Origin: a virus
Length of the DNA: 33,078 bases
Virus record (IMG/VR): IMGVR_UViG_3300001472_000065
Coordinates: 1,758 to 34,835 of that record
Direction: 5' to 3' (one strand)
Translations under genes and position numbers: made by a program
Shown here: positions 10,001 through 18,353 of the stretch, piece by piece
How the letters are laid out: the number at the start of each line of letters is the position of its first letter
Position numbering within the stretch: position 1 is the first letter of the stretch
The notes under the pieces: model-generated
The model's database searches: none
The model's input: the letters and a program-made list of their open reading frames with translations, nothing else
Told to the model about the DNA's origin: nothing

Positions 10001-12574
10001 CCAAGCTGGGTCATGGAACTGTACAAAAGTTTTGCCATTAGTATCTCCTAATTTTGTTTTTTCTGCATTATCTATACTTGAAAATTGTAGTTCTCCACTT
10101 CCATTTACACCTGCAGTAGCTGCTACTGTGTGGTCTGGAAATGAAATATTGTCTGATTCTTTAACTACTGCATGATTCCATGTTACCATGTGCCAGTACT
10201 GATTAGAGTCATTTTTTAATCTTAATCTTGTTCTTGCAGGAGTACCATCTGTAAATAGAAGACTAGGAGCTTTATCTAATCTGAATTTTTGAAAAGATAC
10301 AGCTCTATTACTTGTAAACAAGTAAGAGTCCATTATTTTAAATTTACCGCTTGTAAAGTTACCCGTAGTATCTGTGGTCCAATTAGACCCATCTGTACTA
10401 TACTGAACTGTTACTAAGTCACCTTCTGAAAAGTTGGCTGCATTATCACTACCACCTAAAGCCGCATCTGGTATATAAGTATGGTCATAGTTAAAACATT
10501 CCATGACTTTACCTTTCATTACATATTCAATTTCAGGAATATTTGTACTATCTGCGTCTATTTCAAACTTAAAAGCTGAGTATGCGGTGTCTAATAATCT
10601 ATGATTAACACTCCAATAAGGTAAATTTCCATCATAGTAATTATTTTGTCTTTTATACCCACCTAAATCTGCTACTGCAGTAGCTGACCCACTTACTGTA
10701 ACTGTAGGAGCGCTAGTATATCCGCTGCCATTATCATCAATTCTTATGTATCTAACTTTTCCGGCATCATCAGTAGCATCAGTTCCTAAAACAGCTGTTG
10801 CTTGTGCTCCTGAACCACCGCCGCCGCTAAAAGATACAGAAGGTGCGCTATTTCCATAACCACTGCCTGCATTAATAACTCTGACTCCTAATACTCTGCT
10901 ATTTGAAATAGCAGGTTCTAATAACATTCCTGCTGCTCTTTGATTTGGTCTGCCTGATAAAAAATGAAGAGATATAGAATATGGGTGAGTTATACTCCAA
11001 GTTTCATCGTGTCCAAGTCCTTCTGCTGATTTAGTACTTAGAGCTGGAGAAATGCCTCCTTGTATAGCTATAGCATTATTGAGTGGTCCTAAAGCAACTA
11101 ATCGTTCTTGATTTGTATTAGTTATTGCTACGTCTGCTAAATCTGCTTTTGATAATGTATTTTGAGGGTCTGTTGAAGCATTACCAGCATATCTTTCACC
11201 ACTCATAGTATTCCCATGAGACATATTACCATAACATTGAAGTTGAGTATTGTCTTTATCAGAACCACCACTTACACTTCTAATATCAAAATCATTATCA
11301 TCAGTACACATTAAAGGAACATCATCTATATAAAGATTAAAGAGTCCATGTACTTCTCCTTCACAAATGGCGTCTGCTGTATAAATTATTTTTGCATTAT
11401 TGTTTAAGGTATCTGCAAATATTGGATTACCATTTATTCTTTGAACTCCATAAACAATAGGTAAATGTTTTCCTTGTAAATGAACATTTAAATCTACTTC
11501 ATGTTGGACATCTGTTTGGTATTCTTCTTGCCAATACTTTTTTTGTCCAGTAAGGCCTGCAATACCTCCTCTTTTTTTAGATTTCATTCTAAAACGAGTT
11601 TCTTGAGTTTGATAATTTGCTATCGCTGAAAGTGAAGTTTCTGAATGTAAGAATCCTAAGTCAGCTGCGTATTCTCTTCTGTGTGCTGATTCTGGTTGAG
11701 GAGCTCCCCTAGCGTCTAGAGCTCTATGAGTTTCATCAGTTGTCATTCTACCCTGAATAGAAGCAAAATCTCCCCAATGACTTGTAAGTGTCCAGTTTAC
11801 TTTACTTCCTGTTAAAGCTTCATTGATATCAACAGAAGCTATTATTCCTTTGAATACTGTGACTGTTGCATTTCCTATAATGGCTCCAGTCTCTGGTTCT
11901 ATAAATATCTTATCTATAGTTACTTCTCTATTGACAAAGTCTGGGCTAGAAGCTATTACTCCTGCTACACTAGTTACTCTGTCTCGAGTGATACCTTTTA
12001 GTTCTTCTGAATCGAGTTCTATTGTGAAGCTAGTTGAAGATACTGCTGCTAGTGTGGAATCGTCGTCGTCAGTACCTGTTCTTGAAAATTTTATGACAGT
12101 ATTGTTTGTTGTAAAAGAATTAATTACAAAAGTTTTAGTAGTACTACTATAAGTAACTTTTATTTGGTCACCCTCTCGGAAACCTTCTTCTACAAAGTCT
12201 AATATTTCTCCATTGTGTGTTGTTGAGGAAGGAGTGAATGTTCCTTCTGAGCCCGAAACAGTTATAGCACCATTCAAAGTTATTTTAGCAGATATATTTT
12301 CTCCTGCTAAAGTTAACTTCATGGAGGTTGCTCTGGCTTGTGTAGTTTCGGAGTATGTTCCAATAGATAAAATTCTATTGGCTCTATAAGTATTACCACC
12401 ATAAACTATATCTGTTGCTCCATCTGTATAGTACGCATACCTATTAGTGTTTGTTCTATAAGCACTATCTAATGAGTCAAAAGGTCTCTCGAACTTTATT
12501 AAGTGCGCATAAACAAAATCGTCATTAGAGACGAGTGCCGTTTTAATACTGGAATTGATATTTCTTTCTGTCAT
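4016..12574 (-). CDS. Giant tail hub/tip attachment protein with C-terminal Hint domain
   Basis: A 2852-residue protein at the tail tip. Residues 1-350 resemble a hub start (YGGNTYRANRILSIG); from about 366 it is gpJ-like (HLPIVYGVQRINGNPIF, AICEGEVHGLFNLYIDD). An inserted pair of Gly-Ser-Gly-Tyr repeats (about 555-635) and more hub sequence follow, to CREYDDSIY near 1402. Then a fibronectin III domain (about 1433-1525), Ig-like strands (about 1648-1765), and seven degenerate 60-100 residue beta modules with GWS and EWS motifs (about 1770-2380). Near-identical 29-residue repeats follow (2454-2555), then a Gly-rich linker. Residues 2710-2848 form a Hint domain: Cys2710 (GCFISGTKV), LTPGHPIW, and VHN2848, with GAKP left after it. 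Receptor binding and self-processing are inferred. Confidence 0.92.
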   Translation of the reverse strand: MTERNINSSIKTALVSNDDFVYAHLIKFERPFDSLDSAYRTNTNRYAYYTDGATDIVYGGNTYRANRILSIGTYSETTQARATSMKLTLAGENISAKITLNGAITVSGSEGTFTPSSTTHNGEILDFVEEGFREGDQIKVTYSSTTKTFVINSFTTNNTVIKFSRTGTDDDDSTLAAVSSTSFTIELDSEELKGITRDRVTSVAGVIASSPDFVNREVTIDKIFIEPETGAIIGNATVTVFKGIIASVDINEALTGSKVNWTLTSHWGDFASIQGRMTTDETHRALDARGAPQPESAHRREYAADLGFLHSETSLSAIANYQTQETRFRMKSKKRGGIAGLTGQKKYWQEEYQTDVQHEVDLNVHLQGKHLPIVYGVQRINGNPIFADTLNNNAKIIYTADAICEGEVHGLFNLYIDDVPLMCTDDNDFDIRSVSGGSDKDNTQLQCYGNMSHGNTMSGERYAGNASTDPQNTLSKADLADVAITNTNQERLVALGPLNNAIAIQGGISPALSTKSAEGLGHDETWSITHPYSISLHFLSGRPNQRAAGMLLEPAISNSRVLGVRVINAGSGYGNSAPSVSFSGGGGSGAQATAVLGTDATDDAGKVRYIRIDDNGSGYTSAPTVTVSGSATAVADLGGYKRQNNYYDGNLPYWSVNHRLLDTAYSAFKFEIDADSTNIPEIEYVMKGKVMECFNYDHTYIPDAALGGSDNAANFSEGDLVTVQYSTDGSNWTTDTTGNFTSGKFKIMDSYLFTSNRAVSFQKFRLDKAPSLLFTDGTPARTRLRLKNDSNQYWHMVTWNHAVVKESDNISFPDHTVAATAGVNGSGELQFSSIDNAEKTKLGDTNGKTFVQFHDPAWYDDSDNTNDGIKGLKYGLLEGTWSTSGSDNILTFSNTNYTGVTFNQSIKLLNAYDLDFTGVSAVESATQNELQQTHSVTSSFGHTNTFTQRGAILTNLTTGEFREIEAFSTGTDIITLDTPFFTPCLPSHKFKIDGKGSDRRASINPTMQTLDYLTVSRYGKGLKLSEIDLSSFLESALLCDTRSDVEMKVTSTSGVTVGDIYQLVNPNNSNAHVASGKVLSVGTDSVGNPIVTFTDVINKFAKEYATRTLLSPGDIVFTEAGNFYRATGTITNPPATVPTHTSGTVLSLEAISSLNINKLSGSGPSTIAMSLNKGHPLEYSLYDSDFVKYWRYVGWERNHQAEVTRHQTNFILDTSKSVFANTNALLSHFNGILSYENGKYVLSVETQETTPTVSLNSSQENVNAFYIEEKDIIGNLKVVDNSQKTGKNTIKASISDPQNNYGSRAVTFFNSTFLEADRGVIKTGTFPYTGITNYYNARIGTEKELVHTRFSKEVSFDIGPRGLLLRAGQVIALSYEAFGWSSKLFRIQNLNFKANCSVSVKCREYDDSIYSITKQRKLKIVSEAAPDFDGKAPGAPLSLTATNNKNGSIVLAWANAEDFIEGSDSTEIFYHTAQDRTAAVLLATVDNATGYTHTSAAAETLYFWVRHRRVVSAVTGNRKDVVRGNYFPASATGGVQGISLSISAGATSIKLLPSSHVIDYSVVGDESSSITFTTDTQGMEGTIFYEFIVGATTKQNTTTSTFTLADSDEPGPTDTPIKVLVKARQGANNGTVLAQDTVSIFAVQDGQSTVTGILTNEAHTVTASSTGTVSNFTGAGGTFKVFYGNTDITSNAKTAFSVSSETGVDVSINSSTGVYTVSSMSADTGTAVFSCEVEGSLVGGIDNQNDVTITKTYTISKAKAGTDGASVTGAAGQANAIVYAYQRSASTLTSNPGAVTVSLTGTTSGTITTGSLANGWSKTIPTGTNPLYVCAATAAGNGSTDTIAANEWSTAVVLAQGQDGVDGTNNSTIFLYKQNNNASAPTSVGSNNGLPEGNTTVTFSDGSVSFTTANGWSTTNPGVSSSNQYLWVTQATAIGAAGAATDIIPQSEWAAIKLFASFGAVGDPGTKTALVYAYKRSASDLSGINISSAGPGAVTVSLVSGLITTGSLANSWSKTPVASDGNPLYICAASAAGIGNTDTIAASEWSAPAKFVEDGTDGSAGDSVALVAIYKQQSYLLALPTITGTSNYNFDTGALTSIPSGWSTTRPTFNFLQAIYESEVAVTGSGTTNTVTWPTAALYSPFFDLSPKIFQRSVNQPATPSTQAANPPSGWSSTIPSGSNPVWQSVGTFIYNTSGNTYSWSAPEKITGDTGSAGINSATIILYKLTTSSSAPAHPNTTLTWNFANKAFTDSSSELDGWSVNAVPAASDSNYIWSCSATAAANTATDDIPESEWSDPGLIRSPKSQRSAKGFIYYDASTTSAQSAPTTSGVSYSFTTTLLSGLASGWSNSRGTFPYTILDFKVTEATHGGTQTITFGVPEFFGDIIDRRREDFALNWDDANNRLQFKIGGTVFDNASYPTGIRNDQLTIPSNVSDLTNDSGFTTFDGNFNNLSNKPTIPTNTNQLTNGAGFTTFDGAYSSLSSLPTIPTNTNQLTNGAGFTTFDGAYSSLSSLPTLFDGNFNSLSNKPTIPTNTNQLTNGAGFTTFDGAYSSLSSLPTIPAAVSDLTNDSGFLTGITGTLVTNAGGVLVSALNFGDMSFTSGGLCSFISYNNGSSFSSFNATGEISITHPTLGTFSCNYTFTRSGSNINSFALTNTGSGNDAFTSSSFGSAAANKVITVTHTASSKTITCTATVSVLNFGSGGSGGGGGGCFISGTKVALLGGKEKQIQDLEIEEYVLTENKELAKVLNKGSIKVDSYYYINQELGLTPGHPIWVEDKGWACIDPGEYYKECKLLNHVIDLEPAELEIGDKTTNGTVDIINKIDEEQEVWWITVDNTHTYYVNKMLVHNGAKP
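4912..5214 (-). repeat. 87-bp in-frame tandem repeats in the hub gene
   Basis: Three copies of an 87-base (29-codon) unit start at 4912, 5041 and 5128 in plus coordinates; the latter two are adjacent and identical over about 85 bases, while the first is separated by a 42-base half unit. Each encodes a repeat with NQLTNGAGFTTFDGAYSSL, and more diverged VSDLTNDSGF copies flank both sides (about 4869-5280). The near-identity at DNA level indicates recent duplication by slippage or recombination. Confidence 0.88.
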
Positions 12575-12575
12575 A

Positions 12576-13277
12576 TTATGGTTGTGCTTCTTCTAGGTTT
12601 AGTGAAAATTGATATAAATTGTTTGTTTGTAATTTATACTCCATAACATCTGAAGTAAGCATTACTCTGAAAGTAGGAGTATAGTCTAATGTGGAATTAT
12701 TAGAAACGCTTTTTTCTATCGAAGGAGTTACGTAGTATACTCTGTGAGATGAATCTGTAGGTTGATTTCCTGTTAAGTAATCTGTACTAGTAAGTACACG
12801 AGTTACTTGGTAAACTTTTTTATGATTAGAGTTATCAGAGTCTGTGAAGTTAAACATATCTCCAGGTCTTAAACTGCCTGATGAAACTCCATCTACCATA
12901 AAATTAGTTGCTCCTGCAGTTATATCTCCATCTACTGCTATTGTGCTTGTTACTGTGCTTCTTGGTGCATTGTATTGAGGAAGTACTATTTCAAAAGGTT
13001 TTAATCTTCCTCTTCTTTCCTGTAAAAAAGCATACACAGGTTCAAACTCGTCACGAGTCATAGGATTGTAAGTTATTGCTATTTTCCAATTATGTCCTGC
13101 AATAGCACGAGTAGTTACTCTTCCGCTATTTGTTCTACTGATTGCAACTGGCTGATTCGATGTAAATTGCACACTAGCAAAACCAGGCCCGGCTGTTCCT
13201 GAACCTCCTTTACCTGTTTCTTCTATAGAGTAGTTAGGGTCTGGTAATCTATTTGAAAAAGAACTAAATGCTGCCAT
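12576..13277 (-). CDS. Distal-tail-position protein (Dit-like), 233 aa
   Basis: Lies directly between the tape measure and the giant hub protein, where the distal tail protein sits in siphophages. ITYNPMTRDEFEPVYAFLQE and GRLKPFEIVLPQYN resemble the minor tail/DUF2460-like pattern (a helix then an FxxxLP strand). It then contains a beta insertion (about 110-180: TIAVDGDITAGATNFMVDG, GDMFNF) before YTPTFRVMLTSD and a final strand NLYQFSLNLEE. The fold assignment is by pattern and order only. Coupled to the tape measure by TAATG; one base separates it from the hub gene. Confidence 0.75.
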   Translation of the reverse strand: MAAFSSFSNRLPDPNYSIEETGKGGSGTAGPGFASVQFTSNQPVAISRTNSGRVTTRAIAGHNWKIAITYNPMTRDEFEPVYAFLQERRGRLKPFEIVLPQYNAPRSTVTSTIAVDGDITAGATNFMVDGVSSGSLRPGDMFNFTDSDNSNHKKVYQVTRVLTSTDYLTGNQPTDSSHRVYYVTPSIEKSVSNNSTLDYTPTFRVMLTSDVMEYKLQTNNLYQFSLNLEEAQP

Positions 13278-16200
13278 TAGTATCCACTCCCTGAACCACC
13301 CATTGATTGTGTATCAACTTGCTCTAAGAAATATTCTCCTGTATCATTTGCCGCTTCTCTAATCATTTCTATGATATTCCCTCTTTGCTCTACTAGTAGC
13401 TCTTGTACGCCTGACGCATCTACTGCATTTATGTTGAAGTTTATATTTTGTTGTCCTTTATTTAATTCATTATTTGGAATTACATCTACTTTTGGAGAGG
13501 TTGGTTTTATTACTTCTGGACCTTGTTCTCCTACTAGTATTCCTTCTCCACCTGTGAAGTATCCTTTCTTACCATATGCTCCACCTGTTGGTGTAAAGTT
13601 ATTTGCACCTGAACCATAACCTCTTTGACCTCTTAAGTATGCTAATTCTCCTGCGCTTCCTCCTCTTGATACATCTACTTTATTGTCTCTTTTGCCCATT
13701 GATACTTTTTGTACTTGAGGTTTATCAACACTTGAAGCTCCACCAGAATAAGATGTTTTTGCAATAACAGCTAACTGGGCTGCACCAAGTGCTGCGATGA
13801 CAGCTGTTTGAGCTGCTGCTATACCTGGGGAGAAGAATGGGTCTTTTACACCTGACCATACACCCATAATACCTGCTGCAGTATTTGCAACAGTTACAGC
13901 CATTTGCATTTTTTTGTTTTGGTCAAATGCTTTTCTCTTCATAGCTTCTTTTTTAGCTTCCATAGCTTTAATTTTGCCTAAACTTTCTTTTGACTTGCCA
14001 TCTCTATTCTTTTCTGATTGTATTTGTTTATCCATTTCGGATATTTGTACTTGTGAATTTTGTTGCATTATTTGACCAATAGCTGTTAAAGTTGAAGCTA
14101 CTGCTGCGGCTACTGCTGCTCCTCTTTCCATTGAATTTGCTGCTTTATCTCCAGTTCTTGCAAATACTTCTCCAACATTACCCCAAGCATCTGATATTAC
14201 CATAGCTCCTTGTGCGACTAAAGCTACTAGTTCTCCTTCTGGCCCTAGTTTTTTGAGTTCTTCTGACATAGTTGTAATAGTGTCTCTTACTCCTGCTAGT
14301 TGTAATCCTTTTGCTAGTTTTTCTTTATCCTCTTTGGTACCCATTGCATTACCATCAACATCTTTCTTATCTAAAGCTGCTATTCCTTCTTGTATGGCTT
14401 CTCTTTGAGCCAGTATTCCATTTACTAATCCTGTGCCAAAAGCTTTACTTACGCTGCCTTCTAAATCAACGAGAAGAACATCTTTTGCTGATTTAATTAT
14501 TGTTTTTAGAGCTTTTTGTTGTAGTCCTGTTGCGTCAGTTACATTCTTTTTTAAATCCTTAACGTCAATGCCTTTTAGTTTACCTTCTTCTTTCAATACA
14601 TCAATTCTTGCAAGTAGAATAGCTTCTTCTACTGCTAGTAGTGACTTTTTAATTTGCGCTTCAAGTACTACAAATTCAAATTTTCTATTAGCAGCTTCTA
14701 ATTCTACTCTGGCCGCTTCTGCTGGATTTAATGATGCAGTTCCTCTAGTACGAATAGCATTTGCTTTTAATTCGGCATCTAAAGCTTTTTGACTAGCATC
14801 TGATAATTCTTTTTGTGCTGCTATTTTTACTTTTAATGCTTCTAGTCCTTCTTTTTCTATCCTGGATTCTTCTGTTTTTACTGCTACTTTTTTCTCTATT
14901 CTTTTTATTTCTTCTTCGTCAAAGAATGCTTGAGCTTGACTAAATTCATTTGCAGAGATTCCAAACCCCTGCATAATTTCTGCTCTTTTAAGTTGATCTT
15001 TTTCACCATCTAATAGCTTTCTTAAAGTAGCTAGTTCTTCTTTTTTTGTTCCAAAACTTATTAAAGACACATTAGTAGTTGCTTCTTGAACTTTTAAATT
15101 TTCTTTTGCAATATCTGTAATAGCTTGTTGCCTTTTTGTATTTACACCTAAGCCGCCTCTAGTAAGTTTTTGGTAACGTTTTTCTAAAGAAGTTAGTCTG
15201 GCAATTTCTGCTTTTGATGTAATTATTAGTCCTTGGTACTCTCTTAGTTCTTCTGCTGCCTCTTTAAATGCTGTTTTTGCAGCATCTCCTGATTTATCTA
15301 TTAGAGTCATTACACCGTCTACTTCTGTAAATAAAGTATTAAATAACTGTCCAAATGCATTATCTGAATCTGCAAACTTTTTGAAAAATTCTTCCACCTT
15401 TGTATTATCTAGCTCATCATCATCTAGAATAGTTTGGAACCCTGCTGACATTTGATCAAAACTACTTAATATATCATCAACTTTTGTTTTTGGCATAAAT
15501 GTTTGTTGAAATTTACCAACAGATTCTTGAGCACCTGTAATAGCTGATACTAATACCTCATATGCTTTTGCATTTTTTTGTGTAATTCTTATATCTTCTT
15601 CTGCTAATATTAGTCCTTTTTGTGTGTCTATGTTTAAATTTTTTCTTATTTTATCAGCGAGTGTTTGTGCTTCAAATTCGTCTCGCACTGCGGATATAAA
15701 TCTTCGTGCATTGACATCAAGAGTTAAATATGTTTCTTTTTGTGCGTTTGTTAGCTTACCATTATTTCTTAAAGAAGCTTCTAATTCATTTAGTACAGCT
15801 GATGTATCTCTATATCCTTTATTATTATCTTCGAAACTTTCCTTTAGTAGTTTTCTACTCTTAACCTGCTGTTGTTCAAATCCTTGTACTTTTTGAACCG
15901 CTTCAATGTATTTATCAGCTCCGCTTATACTATCAGAATATAAATTTGTTAAAATCTCACTTCCTTCTCTTGCTGCTCCTTCTATTAATTTTTTTGTACC
16001 TTCTTGAATTGCTTTGTTTCTATCTGCCGTACTAGCAAAGAATGAGTCATATCTTCCTGAAAGAGTGAATAATCCTTTTAGAAAATCTCCTGTATTTGTA
16101 AAAGCGTTTGCTGTTCTTGATACATCTTGAAACTTTTCTTCAATACTTAGTAGAGACTCTCCAATTTCCATTGATGATTTATTAAAAGCTACCTGAGCTT

Positions 16201-18016
16201 TTGTTACTTCTAAGTAAGATAATTTATTTTCGTGAATTATATCAGTTTGCGTTTTAAATCTTTCAGAAGCATTTTCTAATAAATCATTCTGTCTTTCTAT
16301 AGCTTCTGAAAATGCTTTTGTTTCTTTTCTTCCAAATCCCATAGCTTTACCAATAGCTATTAATATTGGGGATAAAAGAGTAAATATCATCATGATAGGT
16401 CCCAATTTCATCATAAGGTTATTAAAAGCAATACCAGTAGCTGAAACACCACCTTTTAAACCAATAAGAGCTTTTTCTGATAAACTATATTTATCAACTA
16501 ATTTTCCTTTTACAGTTTCTTGCTCTTTAAATATTTCTGTCATCTGGCCAAAGCCTTCTCTTACTCCCTGAGTTTCCATTGTTCCTGCTATATCAGCAAC
16601 AGCTCCAGATACTCTTGCTTGAGAGTCTAATTTGTTTTGTCTTCTATCAGCAAGGGTTCCTGGTTTTATACCTTTTCTTTTTTCATTTTCAATTTGTTTT
16701 AGTCTTTCTTCTAATTTTACTTCATCTTTAAGAAATGCTAATTCTTGTTTTATTAGACTTAAATTTTTTCCTTTTGCTTTTGCTTGTGCTTTTTCAAGTA
16801 CATTTATTCTTTCTTGGACTTTTTCTGCTCTTTTCTTTGTTCCTAGTTTTGCTTTATCAAGTGCAGTTGTACTTGCACCTGGTTGTGAACTTCTTGACAC
16901 AAATCTTTTTTGATCTTGTTGTTGTTGTTTTAAAGTTTTCCTTGTAGCTTTTAATCTTTGTTCTTCTTCGCTAAGTGCTCTATTTGTTCCATGTCTGAGA
17001 CTGTCTGTGTATTCTTTTGCTGCTTCAGCTCTTTCTTGTGCTAACTCAGCTGTGTTTTTTGTCATAATTCCTAGAGCTGGAACCGCTTTCTTTAATAGTA
17101 CGAATACTAATGCCCCGAATACTGCTTGTAATAATATTTTTGATTCTGCTAAAAAGCCAAGTAAAGGGCCTAACATAGAGTTAACTACTGTGAGCCCTCC
17201 TTGCGCAATATCTCCTAGAGCTGCTCCAAGTCTTACATAAGGATCGGGTTTTATTTCTTCTGCGTATTGTTGAAACTTACGCTGCCCTTGTTCTAGTATC
17301 TCATTTAAAAATGCTTGTCGTCTTTCTACTTGTGTTAGTGCTGAAACAACTTTACCGTTGTTTCTAGCGTATTTTTGTGCTGCTTCATCTACACGAACAA
17401 ATAGTCCAATTTCGTCTAGGATTTCTGGCTCGAGTTTGATTGCACCACGGAATATTCTATCCATAGCATCGGGTAAGTTTCTTCCTAATGAAATAGCTGC
17501 TCCTTTTGCAACTTGAGTTAATCCTTCAATCTCTTTTGTGCTTAGACCAGCACTAGAAGCAAGAGATACCTGTCTGAAAGATTGAGCTAAATCTACCGCA
17601 AATCCAGAAGCTTCCTGTAGCTCTTTTGATAAGTTTTTAATATAAGTACCACCTGTAGTACTTAGTATTTCCATAGATTCTATTAAAGTATCTACTTGAG
17701 ATGCTCTTGATAGTACCCCAAAAGCAGCTGTCAAAGCAAAAACGTTAGCAGCTAAAAGAGCGTATGCTCTAACAAGTCCACCTGCTCCGCCGCCGTCTGT
17801 TGCTTGTTGTAGTTTTGAAAAGTTTTTAGTAGTATTAGCAGTCTGTATTACCCCTTGTTTTTGACGAGTATAAGCATCTTTTTGAGTTTTGTTATATTTC
17901 TCGGTACTTTTTGAAGCTTTATCAGTATTTTGACTGACTTTTTTAGCTCCATCAGAAACCTTTTTAAGATTTCCCGCTCCGTCAAGGGTAATAGTTAATT
18001 TAATATCTTGTGCCAT
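13277..18016 (-). CDS. Tail tape measure protein
   Basis: A 1579-residue tape measure that fixes tail length and is ejected with DNA. The usual rule of about 0.15 nm per residue predicts a tail near 235 nm (inference). It opens with DIKLTITLDGAGNLKK, and has hydrophobic segments near 82-103 (YALLAANVFALTAAFGVL), 285-318, 535-560 (IMMIFTLLSPILIAIGKAMG) and 1365-1425, separated by long Lys/Glu/Gln-rich coiled coils. SAGLSTKEIEGLTQVAKGAA (about 160-180) is typical of TP901-type tape measures, and the C-terminal GILVGEQGPEVIKP is a common tape-measure ending motif. No lysozyme or peptidase domain was noticed. Its stop overlaps the next ATG (TAATG). Confidence 0.93.
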   Translation of the reverse strand: MAQDIKLTITLDGAGNLKKVSDGAKKVSQNTDKASKSTEKYNKTQKDAYTRQKQGVIQTANTTKNFSKLQQATDGGGAGGLVRAYALLAANVFALTAAFGVLSRASQVDTLIESMEILSTTGGTYIKNLSKELQEASGFAVDLAQSFRQVSLASSAGLSTKEIEGLTQVAKGAAISLGRNLPDAMDRIFRGAIKLEPEILDEIGLFVRVDEAAQKYARNNGKVVSALTQVERRQAFLNEILEQGQRKFQQYAEEIKPDPYVRLGAALGDIAQGGLTVVNSMLGPLLGFLAESKILLQAVFGALVFVLLKKAVPALGIMTKNTAELAQERAEAAKEYTDSLRHGTNRALSEEEQRLKATRKTLKQQQQDQKRFVSRSSQPGASTTALDKAKLGTKKRAEKVQERINVLEKAQAKAKGKNLSLIKQELAFLKDEVKLEERLKQIENEKRKGIKPGTLADRRQNKLDSQARVSGAVADIAGTMETQGVREGFGQMTEIFKEQETVKGKLVDKYSLSEKALIGLKGGVSATGIAFNNLMMKLGPIMMIFTLLSPILIAIGKAMGFGRKETKAFSEAIERQNDLLENASERFKTQTDIIHENKLSYLEVTKAQVAFNKSSMEIGESLLSIEEKFQDVSRTANAFTNTGDFLKGLFTLSGRYDSFFASTADRNKAIQEGTKKLIEGAAREGSEILTNLYSDSISGADKYIEAVQKVQGFEQQQVKSRKLLKESFEDNNKGYRDTSAVLNELEASLRNNGKLTNAQKETYLTLDVNARRFISAVRDEFEAQTLADKIRKNLNIDTQKGLILAEEDIRITQKNAKAYEVLVSAITGAQESVGKFQQTFMPKTKVDDILSSFDQMSAGFQTILDDDELDNTKVEEFFKKFADSDNAFGQLFNTLFTEVDGVMTLIDKSGDAAKTAFKEAAEELREYQGLIITSKAEIARLTSLEKRYQKLTRGGLGVNTKRQQAITDIAKENLKVQEATTNVSLISFGTKKEELATLRKLLDGEKDQLKRAEIMQGFGISANEFSQAQAFFDEEEIKRIEKKVAVKTEESRIEKEGLEALKVKIAAQKELSDASQKALDAELKANAIRTRGTASLNPAEAARVELEAANRKFEFVVLEAQIKKSLLAVEEAILLARIDVLKEEGKLKGIDVKDLKKNVTDATGLQQKALKTIIKSAKDVLLVDLEGSVSKAFGTGLVNGILAQREAIQEGIAALDKKDVDGNAMGTKEDKEKLAKGLQLAGVRDTITTMSEELKKLGPEGELVALVAQGAMVISDAWGNVGEVFARTGDKAANSMERGAAVAAAVASTLTAIGQIMQQNSQVQISEMDKQIQSEKNRDGKSKESLGKIKAMEAKKEAMKRKAFDQNKKMQMAVTVANTAAGIMGVWSGVKDPFFSPGIAAAQTAVIAALGAAQLAVIAKTSYSGGASSVDKPQVQKVSMGKRDNKVDVSRGGSAGELAYLRGQRGYGSGANNFTPTGGAYGKKGYFTGGEGILVGEQGPEVIKPTSPKVDVIPNNELNKGQQNINFNINAVDASGVQELLVEQRGNIIEMIREAANDTGEYFLEQVDTQSMGGSGSGY

Positions 18017-18343
18017 TTACTTTTTCTTTATCTTATCATACTCAGCTTTTATTTTACGCTGAGACTCGGTTACATTATGTGCATCTAAGTGCAACAGTAA
18101 CTCAAATATCCAATCTTTTTCTGGTTCGGTTTCTAGTTCATTTTGTAAGTACAAAAAATTTAGTAGAGTATAATCTTTTCCTATAAATCCTATTTCTGGA
18201 TAAATATTATCTCCTAAAGAATGATAAATATTTATTGCAATATGAACGCTGTCTGGGAAATCTTCCAATTCTGGAGGGCATCTTTCCCAGTCTATTTCTT
18301 CGCCCGTTTGTTCGACCATACGTAAGTATTGGTCTTTAGTCAT
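18017..18343 (-). CDS. Second tail assembly chaperone (gpT-like)
   Basis: A 108-residue protein reading TKDQYLRMVEQTGEEIDWERCPPELEDFPDSV, then AINIYHSLGDNIYPEIGFIGKDYTLLNFLY and a helical, Lys-rich end. This family regularly lies between the gpG-like chaperone and the tape measure in siphophages and is often made as a frameshift extension of the former. The ATG at 18343 is nine bases after the first chaperone's stop and lacks a good Shine-Dalgarno, and the frame stays open upstream into that gene. Its TAA is directly followed by the tape measure ATG. Confidence 0.82.
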   Translation of the reverse strand: MTKDQYLRMVEQTGEEIDWERCPPELEDFPDSVHIAINIYHSLGDNIYPEIGFIGKDYTLLNFLYLQNELETEPEKDWIFELLLHLDAHNVTESQRKIKAEYDKIKKK

Positions 18344-18353
18344 GCCTACTGCA

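Noticed and set aside
12576-13277. Tail sheath gene (contractile tail) searched for between 24 and 12.5 kb
   Set aside because: No sheath-sized or sheath-like protein lies between the neck and tape measure genes; the order fits a non-contractile tail.
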